A stretch of 64,000 bases of DNA from assembly GCF_010233585.1 (NCBI RefSeq), contig NZ_CP045997.1, positions 5,744,065-5,808,064 of the forward strand, read 5' to 3'. This DNA is from Spirosoma endbachense (lineage in GTDB: Bacteria; Bacteroidota; Bacteroidia; Cytophagales; Spirosomataceae). Shown piece after piece: positions 42,138-51,448 of the stretch (position 1 is its first letter; every line of letters begins with the position of its first letter). Position numbers and translations under genes: made by a program. The notes under the pieces are model-generated. The model was not told where the DNA came from. It did no database searches and saw only the letters and a list, made by a program, of their open reading frames with translations.

Positions 42138-43373
42138 ATGTTAGCATCGTTTAGGAAAAACCTTCGTTTTTGGCTGGCAACTGGACCGCTGGCAACCTAC
42201 GGATTTGATCGTTTTATACCGTTGTCGGTTTCTGAATCAGAAACCATGTTGCCCAAACGACCAGCGCTGCAATGGCATGTTTTGCTGATGCCTTTGTTTT
42301 TTATTCCACTCCTGACGTATTGGATTATTGGCCCGGCCTACATCACGGATACCAGAACGTTTCTGCTCGGAACGTTGCTGAACTTTAGCTTATCGGGCTG
42401 CTGTATTTTAACGCTAAATTTTCTGACCCAGCGAGTGATTCGCCGATACCCCGACCTGAATCAGATTTGGCTTCGGGTATGGCGGATGCTACTTGTATTC
42501 GGAATCGTAACGCCTGCATACATTCTCGGTGGTATCTTTATCTATGATCACTTTCATCTGTTTGGGTATCAGCATAATCCCAATCTGACTGTGAAGATTC
42601 TGTTTTACAACGCTTTAGTGAATATCGTATCTGTCGGTATTGACGAAACGGTTTATTCCCTGACTAAATGGCGGGAAAGTGCTCTGGAACAGGAAAAACT
42701 GAAAGAAGTTACCTTGCAAAGCCAGTACGAAAGCCTGAAGCATCAGGTTAATCCGCATTTTTTATTCAATAGTCTGAATTCACTGTCGTCGTTAATTGCC
42801 GATGAGCCCGAGCAGGCGGATGAGTTTCTGTATGAAATGGCGAATGTGTATCGGTATCTGTTACAAACCAATAAAACAGGTAGTCTGGATGGCGCCAGTG
42901 AACTGACCACACTCGAAACGGAACTGAAATTCATCGAGTCGTATTATCACTTGCTCAAAACCCGCTACCGGGCTGGAATTGACCTGAAAATGGCTGTTTC
43001 ACCTGAATTTCTGACGCATAGATTGCCACCATTAACCTTACAAATGCTGGTTGAAAATGCGGTGAAACATAATATTGTTGCCGCCAGCAAGCCCTTGTTG
43101 CTGGAAATTACGACGATACCAACCGCCGACGATTTGGGCAGCAATAAGCCAGTCCGTCAGGCGGGTCGATCAACGAAAACCGCGAGTGGAGGTTGGCTCA
43201 TTGTGCGGAATAATCTCCAACGGAAGAACAATCGTATGGCCTCGAATCAGATCGGCTTAACCAATATTGCCGCTAAATATCGGCTCCTGGGTCATGCAGA
43301 ACCCATTATTCAGGACGATGATGGCTATTTTACGATTACCTTATCATTGTTTCCCCCAACTAGTTCATCGTAA
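42138..43373 (+). CDS. LytS-type sensor histidine kinase, second of two
   Basis: A 411-residue kinase, ATG 42138 (MLASFRKNLRFWLATGP); the frame upstream to 42096 needs a TTG. About four helices lie at 55-175, then a core like that of the preceding gene: LQSQYESLKHQVNPHFLFNS with the acceptor His, YRYLLQTNK and PPLTLQMLVENAVKHN. A longer variable insert with DLGSNKPVRQAG lies near the end. The two genes arose by duplication and may form heterodimers or answer to different signals. No LytTR regulator is adjacent in either direction; the next gene is dusB. Confidence 0.92.
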   Translation: MLASFRKNLRFWLATGPLATYGFDRFIPLSVSESETMLPKRPALQWHVLLMPLFFIPLLTYWIIGPAYITDTRTFLLGTLLNFSLSGCCILTLNFLTQRVIRRYPDLNQIWLRVWRMLLVFGIVTPAYILGGIFIYDHFHLFGYQHNPNLTVKILFYNALVNIVSVGIDETVYSLTKWRESALEQEKLKEVTLQSQYESLKHQVNPHFLFNSLNSLSSLIADEPEQADEFLYEMANVYRYLLQTNKTGSLDGASELTTLETELKFIESYYHLLKTRYRAGIDLKMAVSPEFLTHRLPPLTLQMLVENAVKHNIVAASKPLLLEITTIPTADDLGSNKPVRQAGRSTKTASGGWLIVRNNLQRKNNRMASNQIGLTNIAAKYRLLGHAEPIIQDDDGYFTITLSLFPPTSSS

Positions 43374-43493
43374 GAGTAGGTGGTTTATAAAAAGCCAACT
43401 TGACTCAGCTGCTGAAGAACTGTCAATTGAAAAGGAACCAAACGGGGCTGTAAATCGTAATTTGTACATCATAAATCATAACTTATTGCCTGC

Positions 43494-44483
43494 GTGATAC
43501 ACATTGGCAACATACAATTACCTGACTTCCCGCTGCTGCTGGCTCCCATGGAGGATGTCAGTGATCCGCCGTTTCGGGCGGTCTGTAAAGCCAACGGTGC
43601 CGATCTGATGTATACCGAATTTATCTCGTCGGAGGGATTGATTCGTGATGCCGCCAAAAGCGTGCAGAAGCTCGATATCTTTGAGTACGAACGACCGATT
43701 GGTATTCAACTGTTTGGTTCCGACATTGAGACGATGGGGGCCTGTGCCGAAATTGCAACCCGTGCCAACCCCGATCTGATTGATATCAACTACGGTTGCC
43801 CCGTAAAAAATGTAGCCTGTCGGGGCGCTGGTGCTGCCCTGTTGCAGGATATTCCGAAAATGGTGCGCATGACCGAAGCGGTCGTTAAAGCCACTCATCT
43901 TCCGGTGACCGTTAAAACCCGGCTTGGCTGGGACGATAATACTAAAAATGTTGGCGAAGTTGCCGAACGCTTGCAGGACATTGGTATCAAAGCGCTGACC
44001 ATTCATGGCCGGACACGGGTTCAGATGTACAAAGGCAATGCCGACTGGACGCTCATTGGTCGTATCAAAGACAACCCGCGCATTCAGATTCCGATTTTCG
44101 GAAATGGTGATATCGATTCACCGGAGAAGGCGCTGGAGTATAAAAATCGGTATGGCGTAGATGGTGTCATGATCGGACGTGCCAGCATTGGCCATCCATG
44201 GATTTTTGACGAAATCAAGCATTTTGCCCGAACTGGCGAGCACCGACCTGCTCCGACAGTGGCCGATCGGGTGGCCGTTTGTCGCCAGCATTTAGATTTC
44301 TCGATTCGCTGGAAAGGTGAAATCGTAGGGCTCTTTGAGATGCGCCGTCATTATGCGAATTATTTCAAAGGGTTGCCCGATTTTAAACCCTACCGGTCCC
44401 GACTGGTAACCACCGATTCATACGCAGAACTTGGGGCAATTCTGGATGAGATTCAGGAAAATTACATTCCTGAGCTTGTGTGA
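43494..44483 (+). CDS. dusB: tRNA-dihydrouridine synthase B
   Basis: A 329-residue FMN-dependent enzyme reducing uridine to dihydrouridine in tRNA. Marks are LLLAPMEDVSDPPFRAVC near the start, INYGCPVKNVACRGAGAALL with catalytic Cys102, TVKTRLGWDD, ALTIHGRTRVQMYKG, and PIFGNGDID followed by GVDGVMIGRASIGHPWIF. The start is a GTG at 43494, and there is no upstream ATG that fits. The length is normal for DusB. It is a single gene, ended by the hairpin at 44515-44555. Confidence 0.95.
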   Translation: MIHIGNIQLPDFPLLLAPMEDVSDPPFRAVCKANGADLMYTEFISSEGLIRDAAKSVQKLDIFEYERPIGIQLFGSDIETMGACAEIATRANPDLIDINYGCPVKNVACRGAGAALLQDIPKMVRMTEAVVKATHLPVTVKTRLGWDDNTKNVGEVAERLQDIGIKALTIHGRTRVQMYKGNADWTLIGRIKDNPRIQIPIFGNGDIDSPEKALEYKNRYGVDGVMIGRASIGHPWIFDEIKHFARTGEHRPAPTVADRVAVCRQHLDFSIRWKGEIVGLFEMRRHYANYFKGLPDFKPYRSRLVTTDSYAELGAILDEIQENYIPELV

Positions 44484-44514
44484 GCTAGCTTCCTGTAAAA
44501 TACTATTACAGACA

Positions 44515-44555
44515 AAGGCCACTTCGATTGAGCGTCATTCAATCGAAGTGGCCTT
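44515..44555. terminator. Bidirectional intrinsic terminator
   Basis: Perfect 17-base arms AAGGCCACTTCGATTGA (44515-44531) and TCAATCGAAGTGGCCTT (44539-44555) with a 7-base loop lie between the convergent dusB and DsbA-family genes. Confidence 0.85.
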
Positions 44556-44578
44556 CATATTTCAGGTTAGCAAATAGG

Positions 44579-45241
44579 TTAGCGTTTTACGCTGGATGCC
44601 TCCTGTTCAGTTTCTGCCCACGCCGTGTTGAGTGCACCCAGAAAGGTTTCGGGTTGTTGGGCTCCAGAAACAGCATATCGACGATTAAGCACAAAAAACG
44701 GCACACCGCGGGCGCCAACTTGCTGAGCTTCATAAATATCGTGTTGAACCGCTTCTGCATACTGGTCGCTTTGAAGCAACTGCTCCACAGCAGCAGTATC
44801 CAGACCAATATCAGTGCCCAGTTCGAGCAACGTGTCATGATCGGCGGTGTTACGACCTTCGGTGAAATAGGCGCGAAATAATCGCTCTTCGGCGGCATCG
44901 CCCAGACCATTCGCTTTGGCCAATTGAATCAGGCGGTGAGCATCAAACGAATTGGCCACAACCGCTTTATCGAAGTCGTAGGATAAGCCTACTTCGCTGG
45001 CCATTGCCGTTACACGGTCATTCATCTGCCTGGCCTGCTCGAGACTCCAGCCTTTTGCCTCCGATAAATATTCGTTTATAGTCTTGTCGGGATCAGTTTT
45101 CATGGCAGGATTAAGCTGGAAACTCTTCCAGACAATGTTTACCTGATCTTTATGAGGAAATTCACTCAGTGCACGCTCGAATTTTCGTTTGCCGATATAA
45201 CAAAACGGGCACATAACATCACTCCAGATTTCTACTTCCAT
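44579..45241 (-). CDS. DsbA-family (FrnE-like) oxidoreductase
   Basis: A 220-residue thioredoxin-fold protein with the DsbA helical insert. The active site is CPFC (Cys11, Cys14) in SDVMCPFCYIG, and the cis-proline is in GVPFFVLNRRY. There is no signal peptide, so it works in the cytoplasm. The FrnE group is described as disulfide isomerases or polyketide-associated oxidoreductases; here it is a single gene with no such cluster nearby, and its substrate is unknown. The start is the ATG at 45241. Confidence 0.92.
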   Translation of the reverse strand: MEVEIWSDVMCPFCYIGKRKFERALSEFPHKDQVNIVWKSFQLNPAMKTDPDKTINEYLSEAKGWSLEQARQMNDRVTAMASEVGLSYDFDKAVVANSFDAHRLIQLAKANGLGDAAEERLFRAYFTEGRNTADHDTLLELGTDIGLDTAAVEQLLQSDQYAEAVQHDIYEAQQVGARGVPFFVLNRRYAVSGAQQPETFLGALNTAWAETEQEASSVKR

Positions 45242-45361
45242 CTTTTTGATTCATTTAAGCGATTAAGTCGCTAGCCGTAGCTGTAGAAAATAGAACTACG
45301 ATGGATTAACTTCTTTTTGCGATCTCAGGTTCGTTTTGCGGTCACTATTGCCGTCTGCTGA

Positions 45362-46417
45362 TCAATCGGGTTTATGTGCCCGGATCAACCCATAATCCAT
45401 CTGGGTCGCAATGTTCTCGGCGGTTGGTTCCAGACCTGCTTCTGTAAACCAGCGCCGGTATTCGGCCCGGCTGTAGGCCCGACCTTTGGTATTCCAGAAC
45501 AGCTGGGCTGAGTAGTCCGTAACGGGAAGCGGTCCATCCAGCGTATCGTTCAGGAAAGCGTCGTGAACCCATAGCTCACCACCGGGTCGAAGGGAGGATG
45601 CAAAACGGTTGGCCAGCAGTTGGCAGGTTGACGTTGGCCAATCATGGAAAAGGCTGGCTGCCAGCAACAGGTCGGTCTTTGGAAGCTCATCCGTAAGCAT
45701 ATCACCGGGTAAGAACGTTACCCGCTCCCGGAGCGTTTCCACGCCTGACCGGCCACTTGCCGTTAATTCGTCCAGCAGCTCACTGGCTACCGACAAAACA
45801 GCTGGCCGGTCGAGTATCGTGGCTGTTGAGGACGGGTTATTCATCAGCCATTCATAGGTATAAAAGCCTGTTCCACCGGCTACGTCCAGCAGATGTCCTT
45901 CGCGTCTGGAGAGCTTGGCGGCAACAATAGGCGACAGCCGTCTGGCGCGTCCGGCCAGGCCGAGAGTGAGTGTACGGGCCAATTCCTGATTGTCCATTGG
46001 TGAGGGACCCTCTCCTTCCTTGACGAAGGAAATACCCTGAGGAGCATCCAGCGGCCCGTCGTTTTTGAGCCGGTCAACCATTTCGATGACACCCGGATCG
46101 TCTTTTTCCAGACCCACATAACCAGTCAGGTTTGGAGTTTGATCCTGTAGCAGGTAGCGGCCAAGTTCGGTAATGCTTAACTCCCCCGACGCATGACAAC
46201 GGAGCATATCCATGGCACACAATGCCGGGAACAGTACCATAGCTGGTCGTTCACGAAGCTGGAGTCGCTCACTTAACTGGGCTATTGAAAGCGGCCCATT
46301 GCTTAACTGGTCAAAAACGTGCAAATGGCTAACGGCGGCAATGAGTAATCGGGAGCCAAACATGGCCCGTAGGTGACGGGTAATTGGAGCCAGGTCTGGC
46401 TGGGAATCGTTGAGCAT
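45362..46417 (-). CDS. SAM-dependent methyltransferase (plant-type O-methyltransferase family)
   Basis: A 351-residue methyltransferase. The N-terminal third is a winged-helix dimerisation domain (VFDQLSNGPLSIAQLSERLQ), and the C-terminal part a Rossmann fold with SAM motif LLDVAGGTGFYTYEWL, then LPGDMLTDELPKTDLLLAA and SLRPGGELWVHDAF. This is the layout of O-methyltransferases such as those in polyketide or ubiquinone-like pathways. A signature for a known substrate is not visible and there is no biosynthetic cluster beside it, so the acceptor is unknown. It is cytoplasmic. Confidence 0.9.
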   Translation of the reverse strand: MLNDSQPDLAPITRHLRAMFGSRLLIAAVSHLHVFDQLSNGPLSIAQLSERLQLRERPAMVLFPALCAMDMLRCHASGELSITELGRYLLQDQTPNLTGYVGLEKDDPGVIEMVDRLKNDGPLDAPQGISFVKEGEGPSPMDNQELARTLTLGLAGRARRLSPIVAAKLSRREGHLLDVAGGTGFYTYEWLMNNPSSTATILDRPAVLSVASELLDELTASGRSGVETLRERVTFLPGDMLTDELPKTDLLLAASLFHDWPTSTCQLLANRFASSLRPGGELWVHDAFLNDTLDGPLPVTDYSAQLFWNTKGRAYSRAEYRRWFTEAGLEPTAENIATQMDYGLIRAHKPD

Positions 46418-46642
46418 TGGTATACTGGATTATCTGACCATTCCACGGCCAGAGCGAATGCCAAATATAAAGGCTGGCCGAATAGATGGCTATAACTAGA
46501 GTGCTTATTCGTTGCCTGATAACCGAACTTACTACTAAATCAGGCCGTTCCCTTTAGTAAGAAAGATGAATACGTAAAACGCTCCTTACCAGCTATGATC
46601 CTGGCTGAAGAGCAACCTGTGCAAGTCGAAAACTAACTCTTT

Positions 46643-47560
46643 ATGACGCCAACGTCTACTCAGGAATCAATTAGTACGGCAAAAAAACACCCACTACTCG
46701 CCTGGATTCTCCTTTTTGTGCTGGCATTGGTATGGGGTAGCTCCTTTATTCTGATCAAGCGCAGTCTGGTAGCTTTTCCGCCGGAGCAGGTAGCTGCTGG
46801 TCGTATTCTCTTTGCATTTTTATTCTTTAGTCCATTTCTGGGAATCCAGGCCCGAAATGTCGATACGCGACAATCGGTCCGAAATCGATGGGGCGCTTTA
46901 TTGGCGGCTGGATTATTGGGCTATCTGATTCCCGCTTTTTTGTTTGCCGAAGCCGGGGCACACCTCAACAGTTCACTCGCTGGTGCGTTGAACGCGCTTA
47001 GCCCGTTGTTTACACTCCTGATTGGCGTATTGTTTTTTGGTCGTGTGCTTCGTCTCTGGCAGGTTGCCGGGATTCTGCTGGGCCTGGGTGGATCGATTCT
47101 ATTGATATTTTACAGTGCCACAGGATCATTTTCGGTAAATGGATATGCCCTGTTAATTGTGCTGGCAACGCTTTGTTATGGCACAAATATCAATATCATT
47201 GGTCGATACCTGAGCCACATGCCTGCGTTGGTGTCGACCGCCTGGTTATTTGCCTTCGTTGGACCAATGGCTCTGTTAACCCTGCTGACGACTGATTTCT
47301 TTACACGGGTAACGTTACCAGCCTCAACGCTATCGCTGGCAACGCTAATCTGCCTGGGCGTGCTTGGGTCCGGCGTGATGTCGGTAATTTTTAATCGGAT
47401 TATGCAGTTAGTTTCACCGTTGTTCGCGTCGTCGGTGACGTATCTAATGCCGGGCGTGGCGCTGATGTGGGGTGTTCTCGATGGCGAAACCATCTATGCG
47501 GTGCAGTTTGCGGGCATGGGTATTTGTCTACTGGGAATTTGGTTGATTAATAAGTCTTGA
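46643..47560 (+). CDS. EamA-family (DMT) transporter
   Basis: A 305-residue inner-membrane protein with ten helices in two EamA repeats. The first begins WILLFVLALVWGSSFILIKRS, and the second LLIVLATLCYGTNINIIGRY. Both halves carry the family's Gly/Pro-rich helix ends (LNALSPLFTLLIGVLFFGR; VTYLMPGVALMWGVLDGE). The group exports amino acids, metabolites or drugs; the substrate is unknown. A charged, Gln-rich N-terminus (about 1-18) lies in the cytoplasm. It lies 90 bases before the biotin carrier gene on the same strand but their functions appear unrelated. Confidence 0.92.
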   Translation: MTPTSTQESISTAKKHPLLAWILLFVLALVWGSSFILIKRSLVAFPPEQVAAGRILFAFLFFSPFLGIQARNVDTRQSVRNRWGALLAAGLLGYLIPAFLFAEAGAHLNSSLAGALNALSPLFTLLIGVLFFGRVLRLWQVAGILLGLGGSILLIFYSATGSFSVNGYALLIVLATLCYGTNINIIGRYLSHMPALVSTAWLFAFVGPMALLTLLTTDFFTRVTLPASTLSLATLICLGVLGSGVMSVIFNRIMQLVSPLFASSVTYLMPGVALMWGVLDGETIYAVQFAGMGICLLGIWLINKS

Positions 47561-47650
47561 GGAAAAGTTTATGGTTTGTGGGATACTGTTTATAGATTAG
47601 CCGCTCCGGAAACAGAAATAGGCCCCAATCCAACTACTTTACTTTATTCC

Positions 47651-48148
47651 ATGTACCAAACTACACTTAACAACCAAAACGTAACCATTGATTTCACGGC
47701 GGCTGGTCCCAAACTCAATGGCGAACCGTTTGTCTGGGATTTAGTAAAGCTTTCGGATCGGACTTTTCATATTTTACACCAGAATCGGTCCTATGCGGCC
47801 GAAATTCTGGACCTGAACCCGACTGACAAAACCGTTCGATTAAAGATCAATGGTCACATCTATCCGGTTCAATTAAAGGATCGGTTCGACCTTTTGCTCG
47901 AAAAAATGGGTATGGCCAGTGCCGCAGCCACCAAAGTTAACGATCTGAAAGCACCCATGCCCGGGCTAATTGTTGGGGTAAATGTTCAACCGGGCGATAC
48001 CGTCAACAAAGGCGATAGCTTACTGATTCTGGAGGCTATGAAAATGGAAAACATCCTGAAAGCCACTGGCGAAGGAGTCATTAAAACCATACGGACCAAC
48101 AAAGGAGACCGGGTTGAAAAGGGGCAGGTCTTAATCGAATTTACATAA
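47651..48148 (+). CDS. Biotin/lipoyl attachment-domain (carboxyl carrier) protein
   Basis: A 165-residue carrier protein. The ATG at 47651 ([15 protein letters not shown]) is preferred; the frame upstream to 47576 needs a TTG. The C-terminal 75 residues form the biotinyl domain: [17 protein letters not shown] and [10 protein letters not shown], where Lys131 would carry biotin. The N-terminal half is a beta-rich linker domain seen in carboxyl carrier subunits of acyl-CoA carboxylases or decarboxylases. No carboxylase or carboxyltransferase subunit is adjacent, so its partner is encoded elsewhere. It lies about 120 bases before pyrH and could share its transcript. Confidence 0.9.
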   Translation: MYQTTLNNQNVTIDFTAAGPKLNGEPFVWDLVKLSDRTFHILHQNRSYAAEILDLNPTDKTVRLKINGHIYPVQLKDRFDLLLEKMGMASAAATKVNDLKAPMPGLIVGVNVQPGDTVNKGDSLLILEAMKMENILKATGEGVIKTIRTNKGDRVEKGQVLIEFT

Positions 48149-48243
48149 AGCAGAAAACAATCCGAGCGTGTCCAATGGGGTGCACAAAGTAAAACCACGC
48201 GCAAAACTCCAGGCTTCATGCTCCATGCCCCACGCTTTTTTCT

Positions 48244-48251
48244 TATCTTTG
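48244..48251 (+). promoter_or_regulatory. -7 promoter element of pyrH
   Basis: TATCTTTG matches TAnnTTTG and lies 19 bases before the pyrH ATG. No TTTG is seen at the expected -33 distance. The same TATCTTTG occurs before the YfhO-type gene at 53335-53342. Confidence 0.5.
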
Positions 48252-48269
48252 CCCGCAAAATTTTCCCTC

Positions 48270-49010
48270 ATGACACCTTCGACGAACTATAAACGCATTC
48301 TGCTCAAACTGAGTGGAGAGGCATTGGCTGGCCCTAATGGTTACAATATTGACCCGGTTGTGCTGGAAAGATACAGCCGTGAAATTAGGCAGGTAGTAGA
48401 TTTAGGCGTTCAGGTAGCCATCGTGGTCGGCGGAGGCAACATTTTCCGGGGCGTTTCGGGTGAACGGTCAGGCATCGATCGCGTTCAGGGCGACTACATG
48501 GGTATGCTGGCAACGGTTATCAATGCAATGGCCATTCAGAGTTCGCTCGAAAAACATGGTATGTACACCCGTGTGATGTCAGCCATTAAAATGGAGCAGG
48601 TCTGTGAACCGTATGTACGTCGGCGGGCTGTGCGTCACCTCGAAAAAGGACGTGTTGTCATCTTCGGCGCCGGAACCGGCAATCCTTACTTCACGACGGA
48701 TTCAACGGCAGCTTTACGGGCTATTGAAATCGAAGCCGACGTTGTCCTGAAAGGCACTAAAGTTGATGGCGTCTACACGGCTGATCCGATGAAAGACAAA
48801 ACCGCCACCCGGTATACGAGCATCACCTTCGATGACGTTTACGAAAAGAAACTGAGTGTGATGGACCTGACGGCCTTTACGCTGTGTCAGGAAAACAATC
48901 TGCCGATTATTGTCTTTAATATGAATGAGACTGGTAGCTTGCTTCGGCTTGTTCAGGGTGAAGATGTCGGTACGCTCATTACGGCTAAATTACCAGAAGA
49001 AACAGTCTAA
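48270..49010 (+). CDS. pyrH: UMP kinase
   Basis: A 246-residue amino-acid-kinase-fold enzyme that phosphorylates UMP to UDP in pyrimidine synthesis. Marks are [14 protein letters not shown] at the start, [48 protein letters not shown] and [18 protein letters not shown]. The ATG at 48270 matches the family's usual start; the frame to 48168 crosses the -7 promoter element. It is followed by frr 74 bases away, the usual pyrH-frr pair, so cotranscription is expected. Confidence 0.96.
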   Translation: MTPSTNYKRILLKLSGEALAGPNGYNIDPVVLERYSREIRQVVDLGVQVAIVVGGGNIFRGVSGERSGIDRVQGDYMGMLATVINAMAIQSSLEKHGMYTRVMSAIKMEQVCEPYVRRRAVRHLEKGRVVIFGAGTGNPYFTTDSTAALRAIEIEADVVLKGTKVDGVYTADPMKDKTATRYTSITFDDVYEKKLSVMDLTAFTLCQENNLPIIVFNMNETGSLLRLVQGEDVGTLITAKLPEETV

Positions 49011-49084
49011 AATAGTTTACAGTTTACAGTTAATATGGCCTCAACGCCAGTGACTGTAAACTTAAAAAGCTGAAAACTCAGAAA

Positions 49085-49645
49085 ATGGAAGAGATCGAGC
49101 TATACCTCGACGATGCAAAAGATACGATGGAAAAGGCGCTTAAGCACCTGGCCATCGAATTGACCAAAATCCGTGCTGGAAAAGCAAATGCCGGTATGCT
49201 CGACGGCATTCAGATCGAATATTACGGAATGCTGTCACCGTTGCATACGGTAGCGTCGATCAATACGCCCGATGCCCGCACGATCGTTATCAAACCTTTT
49301 GAGAAAAAGCTCATCGGGGAAGTTGAGAAAGCGATCCGAAATTCAAACCTTGGTTTGAATCCCAACAACGATGGTGAGCAAATTCGACTGAGCATTCCAC
49401 CGTTGACCGAAGACCGGCGTCGCGATCTGGTCAAAAAGGTAAAGCAGGAAGTTGAAACGGCTAAAATCAATGTCCGTAACATCCGCAAAGACACGAACGA
49501 CGATATCCGCAAACTCGTTAAAGACGGTGTATCGGAAGATGCCGTGAAACAGGGCGAAGAACGTGTTCAAAAGTTGACCGACGCCTTTATTGCGCGGGTC
49601 GATGAGGTGTTTGTGGCGAAAGAAAAAGATATTTTGTTAGTATAG
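49085..49645 (+). CDS. frr: Ribosome recycling factor
   Basis: A 186-residue protein that, with EF-G, splits ribosomes after termination. The whole length matches the family (about 185): LTKIRAGKANAGMLDGIQIE, INTPDARTIVIKPFEKK, IRLSIPPLTEDRRRDLVKK and VRNIRKDTNDDIRKLVKD. It follows pyrH on the same strand and is closed by the hairpin at 49668-49703. Confidence 0.97.
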   Translation: MEEIELYLDDAKDTMEKALKHLAIELTKIRAGKANAGMLDGIQIEYYGMLSPLHTVASINTPDARTIVIKPFEKKLIGEVEKAIRNSNLGLNPNNDGEQIRLSIPPLTEDRRRDLVKKVKQEVETAKINVRNIRKDTNDDIRKLVKDGVSEDAVKQGEERVQKLTDAFIARVDEVFVAKEKDILLV

Positions 49646-49667
49646 ATCTGATAGATTTATCGACAGC

Positions 49668-49703
49668 AAAAGAGCCGGTCATCTCAGTGGATGATCGGCT
49701 TTT
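49668..49703 (+). terminator. Intrinsic terminator after frr
   Basis: Arms AGCCGGTCAT (49673-49682) and ATGATCGGCT (49691-49700) pair with one wobble mismatch around an 8-base loop, extended by A/T runs on both sides, just after the frr stop. Confidence 0.8.
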
Positions 49704-49798
49704 GTTTGGAACGATGTGCGGAATTAATATTTGAATCGGATTCGTTTAGAAGTTCAGTTAACGTGTACCTGTCAACCATAAAGTGCTTATGAATCAAC

Positions 49799-50404
49799 CT
49801 ATTGACTGATTGGGTTAGCCGTTTCCAGCGACGACAGGGCACTCAATACCTTCTGAGCCTGTAGCACATGCCGCTGTTCGTGGGCAATCAGAAACCGGAA
49901 CGTATCACCCAGACTCAGCTTAATCCAGCTGGCAATAGAAATCGGGATGCGTAGTTTGCCAATGTCAATATGTTGCGCCCGTTCGAGCAGGCTTTGCAAC
50001 TGCGCCTGTTGCCGGGAAAATTCGGTCAGTACATCCCGTGGATTCAATTGCGCATCGGGTGTGTGATTTTTGACCGCTTTCATTTTTAACCGAATGGCCC
50101 CATCTGCTCCAGGGCGCATCGATTCAGCAAAATAATTGCCCAGCCAGCCACTACTGAAAACATCCTTTGCCGTAAGGTTATGCTGCTCGCCGGTCTGGAT
50201 GGCTTTTTCTATCAAAGGAATATAATAAAGGCCGTAACTATTCAAATGCTCAAGGCATTGTGCGACACTCCATTGTGCAGGCGTAGGGGCCTGCAAAAAC
50301 CGGGCATCGGATAAATGACGAAACTCCTGCCCAGCAATCTGGCGGAGCTCACGTACATCTTCTTCCAGTCTAAGGAGCAACGTTTTACTAGTGAAGCGCG
50401 GCAT
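49799..50404 (-). CDS. DinB-family protein
   Basis: A 201-residue four-helix-bundle protein of the DinB superfamily. The metal-binding histidine positions are seen in WSVAQCLEHLNSYGLYYI and FLIAHEQRHVLQ. A central basic stretch (MRPGADGAIRLKMKAVKN) lies between helices. Some members are bacillithiol- or mycothiol-dependent transferases, but no substrate can be assigned. No signal or membrane helix is seen. It is followed downstream, on the same strand, by no other gene, and lies beyond the frr terminator. Confidence 0.88.
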   Translation of the reverse strand: MPRFTSKTLLLRLEEDVRELRQIAGQEFRHLSDARFLQAPTPAQWSVAQCLEHLNSYGLYYIPLIEKAIQTGEQHNLTAKDVFSSGWLGNYFAESMRPGADGAIRLKMKAVKNHTPDAQLNPRDVLTEFSRQQAQLQSLLERAQHIDIGKLRIPISIASWIKLSLGDTFRFLIAHEQRHVLQAQKVLSALSSLETANPISQ

Positions 50405-50802
50405 AGTCGGTTGATTTATAGCACAAACGTAAATGATCCATGAACAAAAAATCTTGGCGTAGACCGAGATTTTTTAATTGGTTGGCTTTTTCAGGAAACC
50501 AGATAGCATAATAGGGTTTATCTCCAGATTTCTTGTCGTTATTGAATGGTGAATGAGTCAGTAATGCAGTCAATGTGGTGGTGTCGGTTCTCAAACCTGA
50601 CTTCACGCCACCAATCGATTCGTCCATTCACAGGTTGCTGGTAGCTGAGTTTTCTACCGGCCAAATGAAGATAAAACCCATCGTTGATATTCATAATTTT
50701 TGCTTTGCTTCTGGCTAACACCAGCCTCCGGGTATCCGCCACCTTTGTCTTAACAAAACGGCAGATACCAATCAGCCCAATTCAATCATAAACGCAAAAA
50801 TT
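50405..50802. other. Intergenic region with a degenerate REP-like hairpin
   Basis: A 398-base gap between divergent genes. It holds the degenerate hairpin GTCGGTT-CTCA-AACCTGAC (50583-50601). The longest frames in it are short and overlap the repeat. Nothing else can be recognised. Confidence 0.5.
50583..50601 (+). repeat. Degenerate REP-like hairpin, copy E
   Basis: A seven-base stem with the loop CTCA and one bulged T, preceded by GTGGTG as in copy C. It belongs by sequence to the family at 13016, 23761, 33442 and 62864. Confidence 0.55.
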
Positions 50803-51258
50803 ATGGAAACGCTCCACATTCCCGCCCTCAATACCACTAGTCCGTTTGCCTCCATGAAGGGTAACCACGTCGCTTTACGAGTACCGGATTTTGAAGCCAG
50901 CAAACGCTGGTTCATTGAAAAACTTGACTTTCGGGTCATTCATGAGTGGCCATTCGGTGATTTGAGCCTTGCCTATGTTGCTCCGGCGAATGATGATAAT
51001 TTCTGGGTTGAACTGTTGGGGGGCGACACTCCCGGCCAGCAGCCCGATTATTCTGATCTGAATGAAAGCCTGCATCGGGCTGGATATCACCACTTCTGTA
51101 TCAACGTCGCCAGTGTAGATGAGACCATCGCTGAACTGCGCCGACGGGGCGTAACGCTTGTTGGTGAACCATTCGATTTGGCCGTCATTGGCCGCCGATT
51201 GGCTTTTTTTTCTGACCCCTGGGGTAATCTGATCGAATTGGCGCAGATTCTGGCCTAA
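50803..51258 (+). CDS. VOC-family (glyoxalase-like) protein
   Basis: A 151-residue protein of the vicinal oxygen chelate superfamily with two paired beta-alpha-beta-beta units. The first is HVALRVPDFEASKRWFIEKL, and the second HHFCINVASVDETIAELRRR, ending FFSDPWGNLIELAQIL. Histidine and glutamate at the ends of the strands could bind a metal. Members are glyoxalases, dioxygenases or antibiotic-resistance proteins; the substrate is unknown. It is probably cytoplasmic. The following gene is an AraC-type regulator on the same strand, about 190 bases on. Confidence 0.9.
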   Translation: METLHIPALNTTSPFASMKGNHVALRVPDFEASKRWFIEKLDFRVIHEWPFGDLSLAYVAPANDDNFWVELLGGDTPGQQPDYSDLNESLHRAGYHHFCINVASVDETIAELRRRGVTLVGEPFDLAVIGRRLAFFSDPWGNLIELAQILA

Positions 51259-51448
51259 AAAGTATCGCCTGGGCTTTTGGCTTCGCAGTCAGGATTAATG
51301 AAAACCAGCTATACACAGAGGTATAGTTGGTTTTTTAGTCTCTTTTCAATCCGATTTGCCCATTCAACGTTCGTCTATCTGTTATCTTTATCCATGGTAA
51401 TTGATAAATAGTCAGGTAGTATTTCGAGCTGCCTGTAATCTCGGCCCC

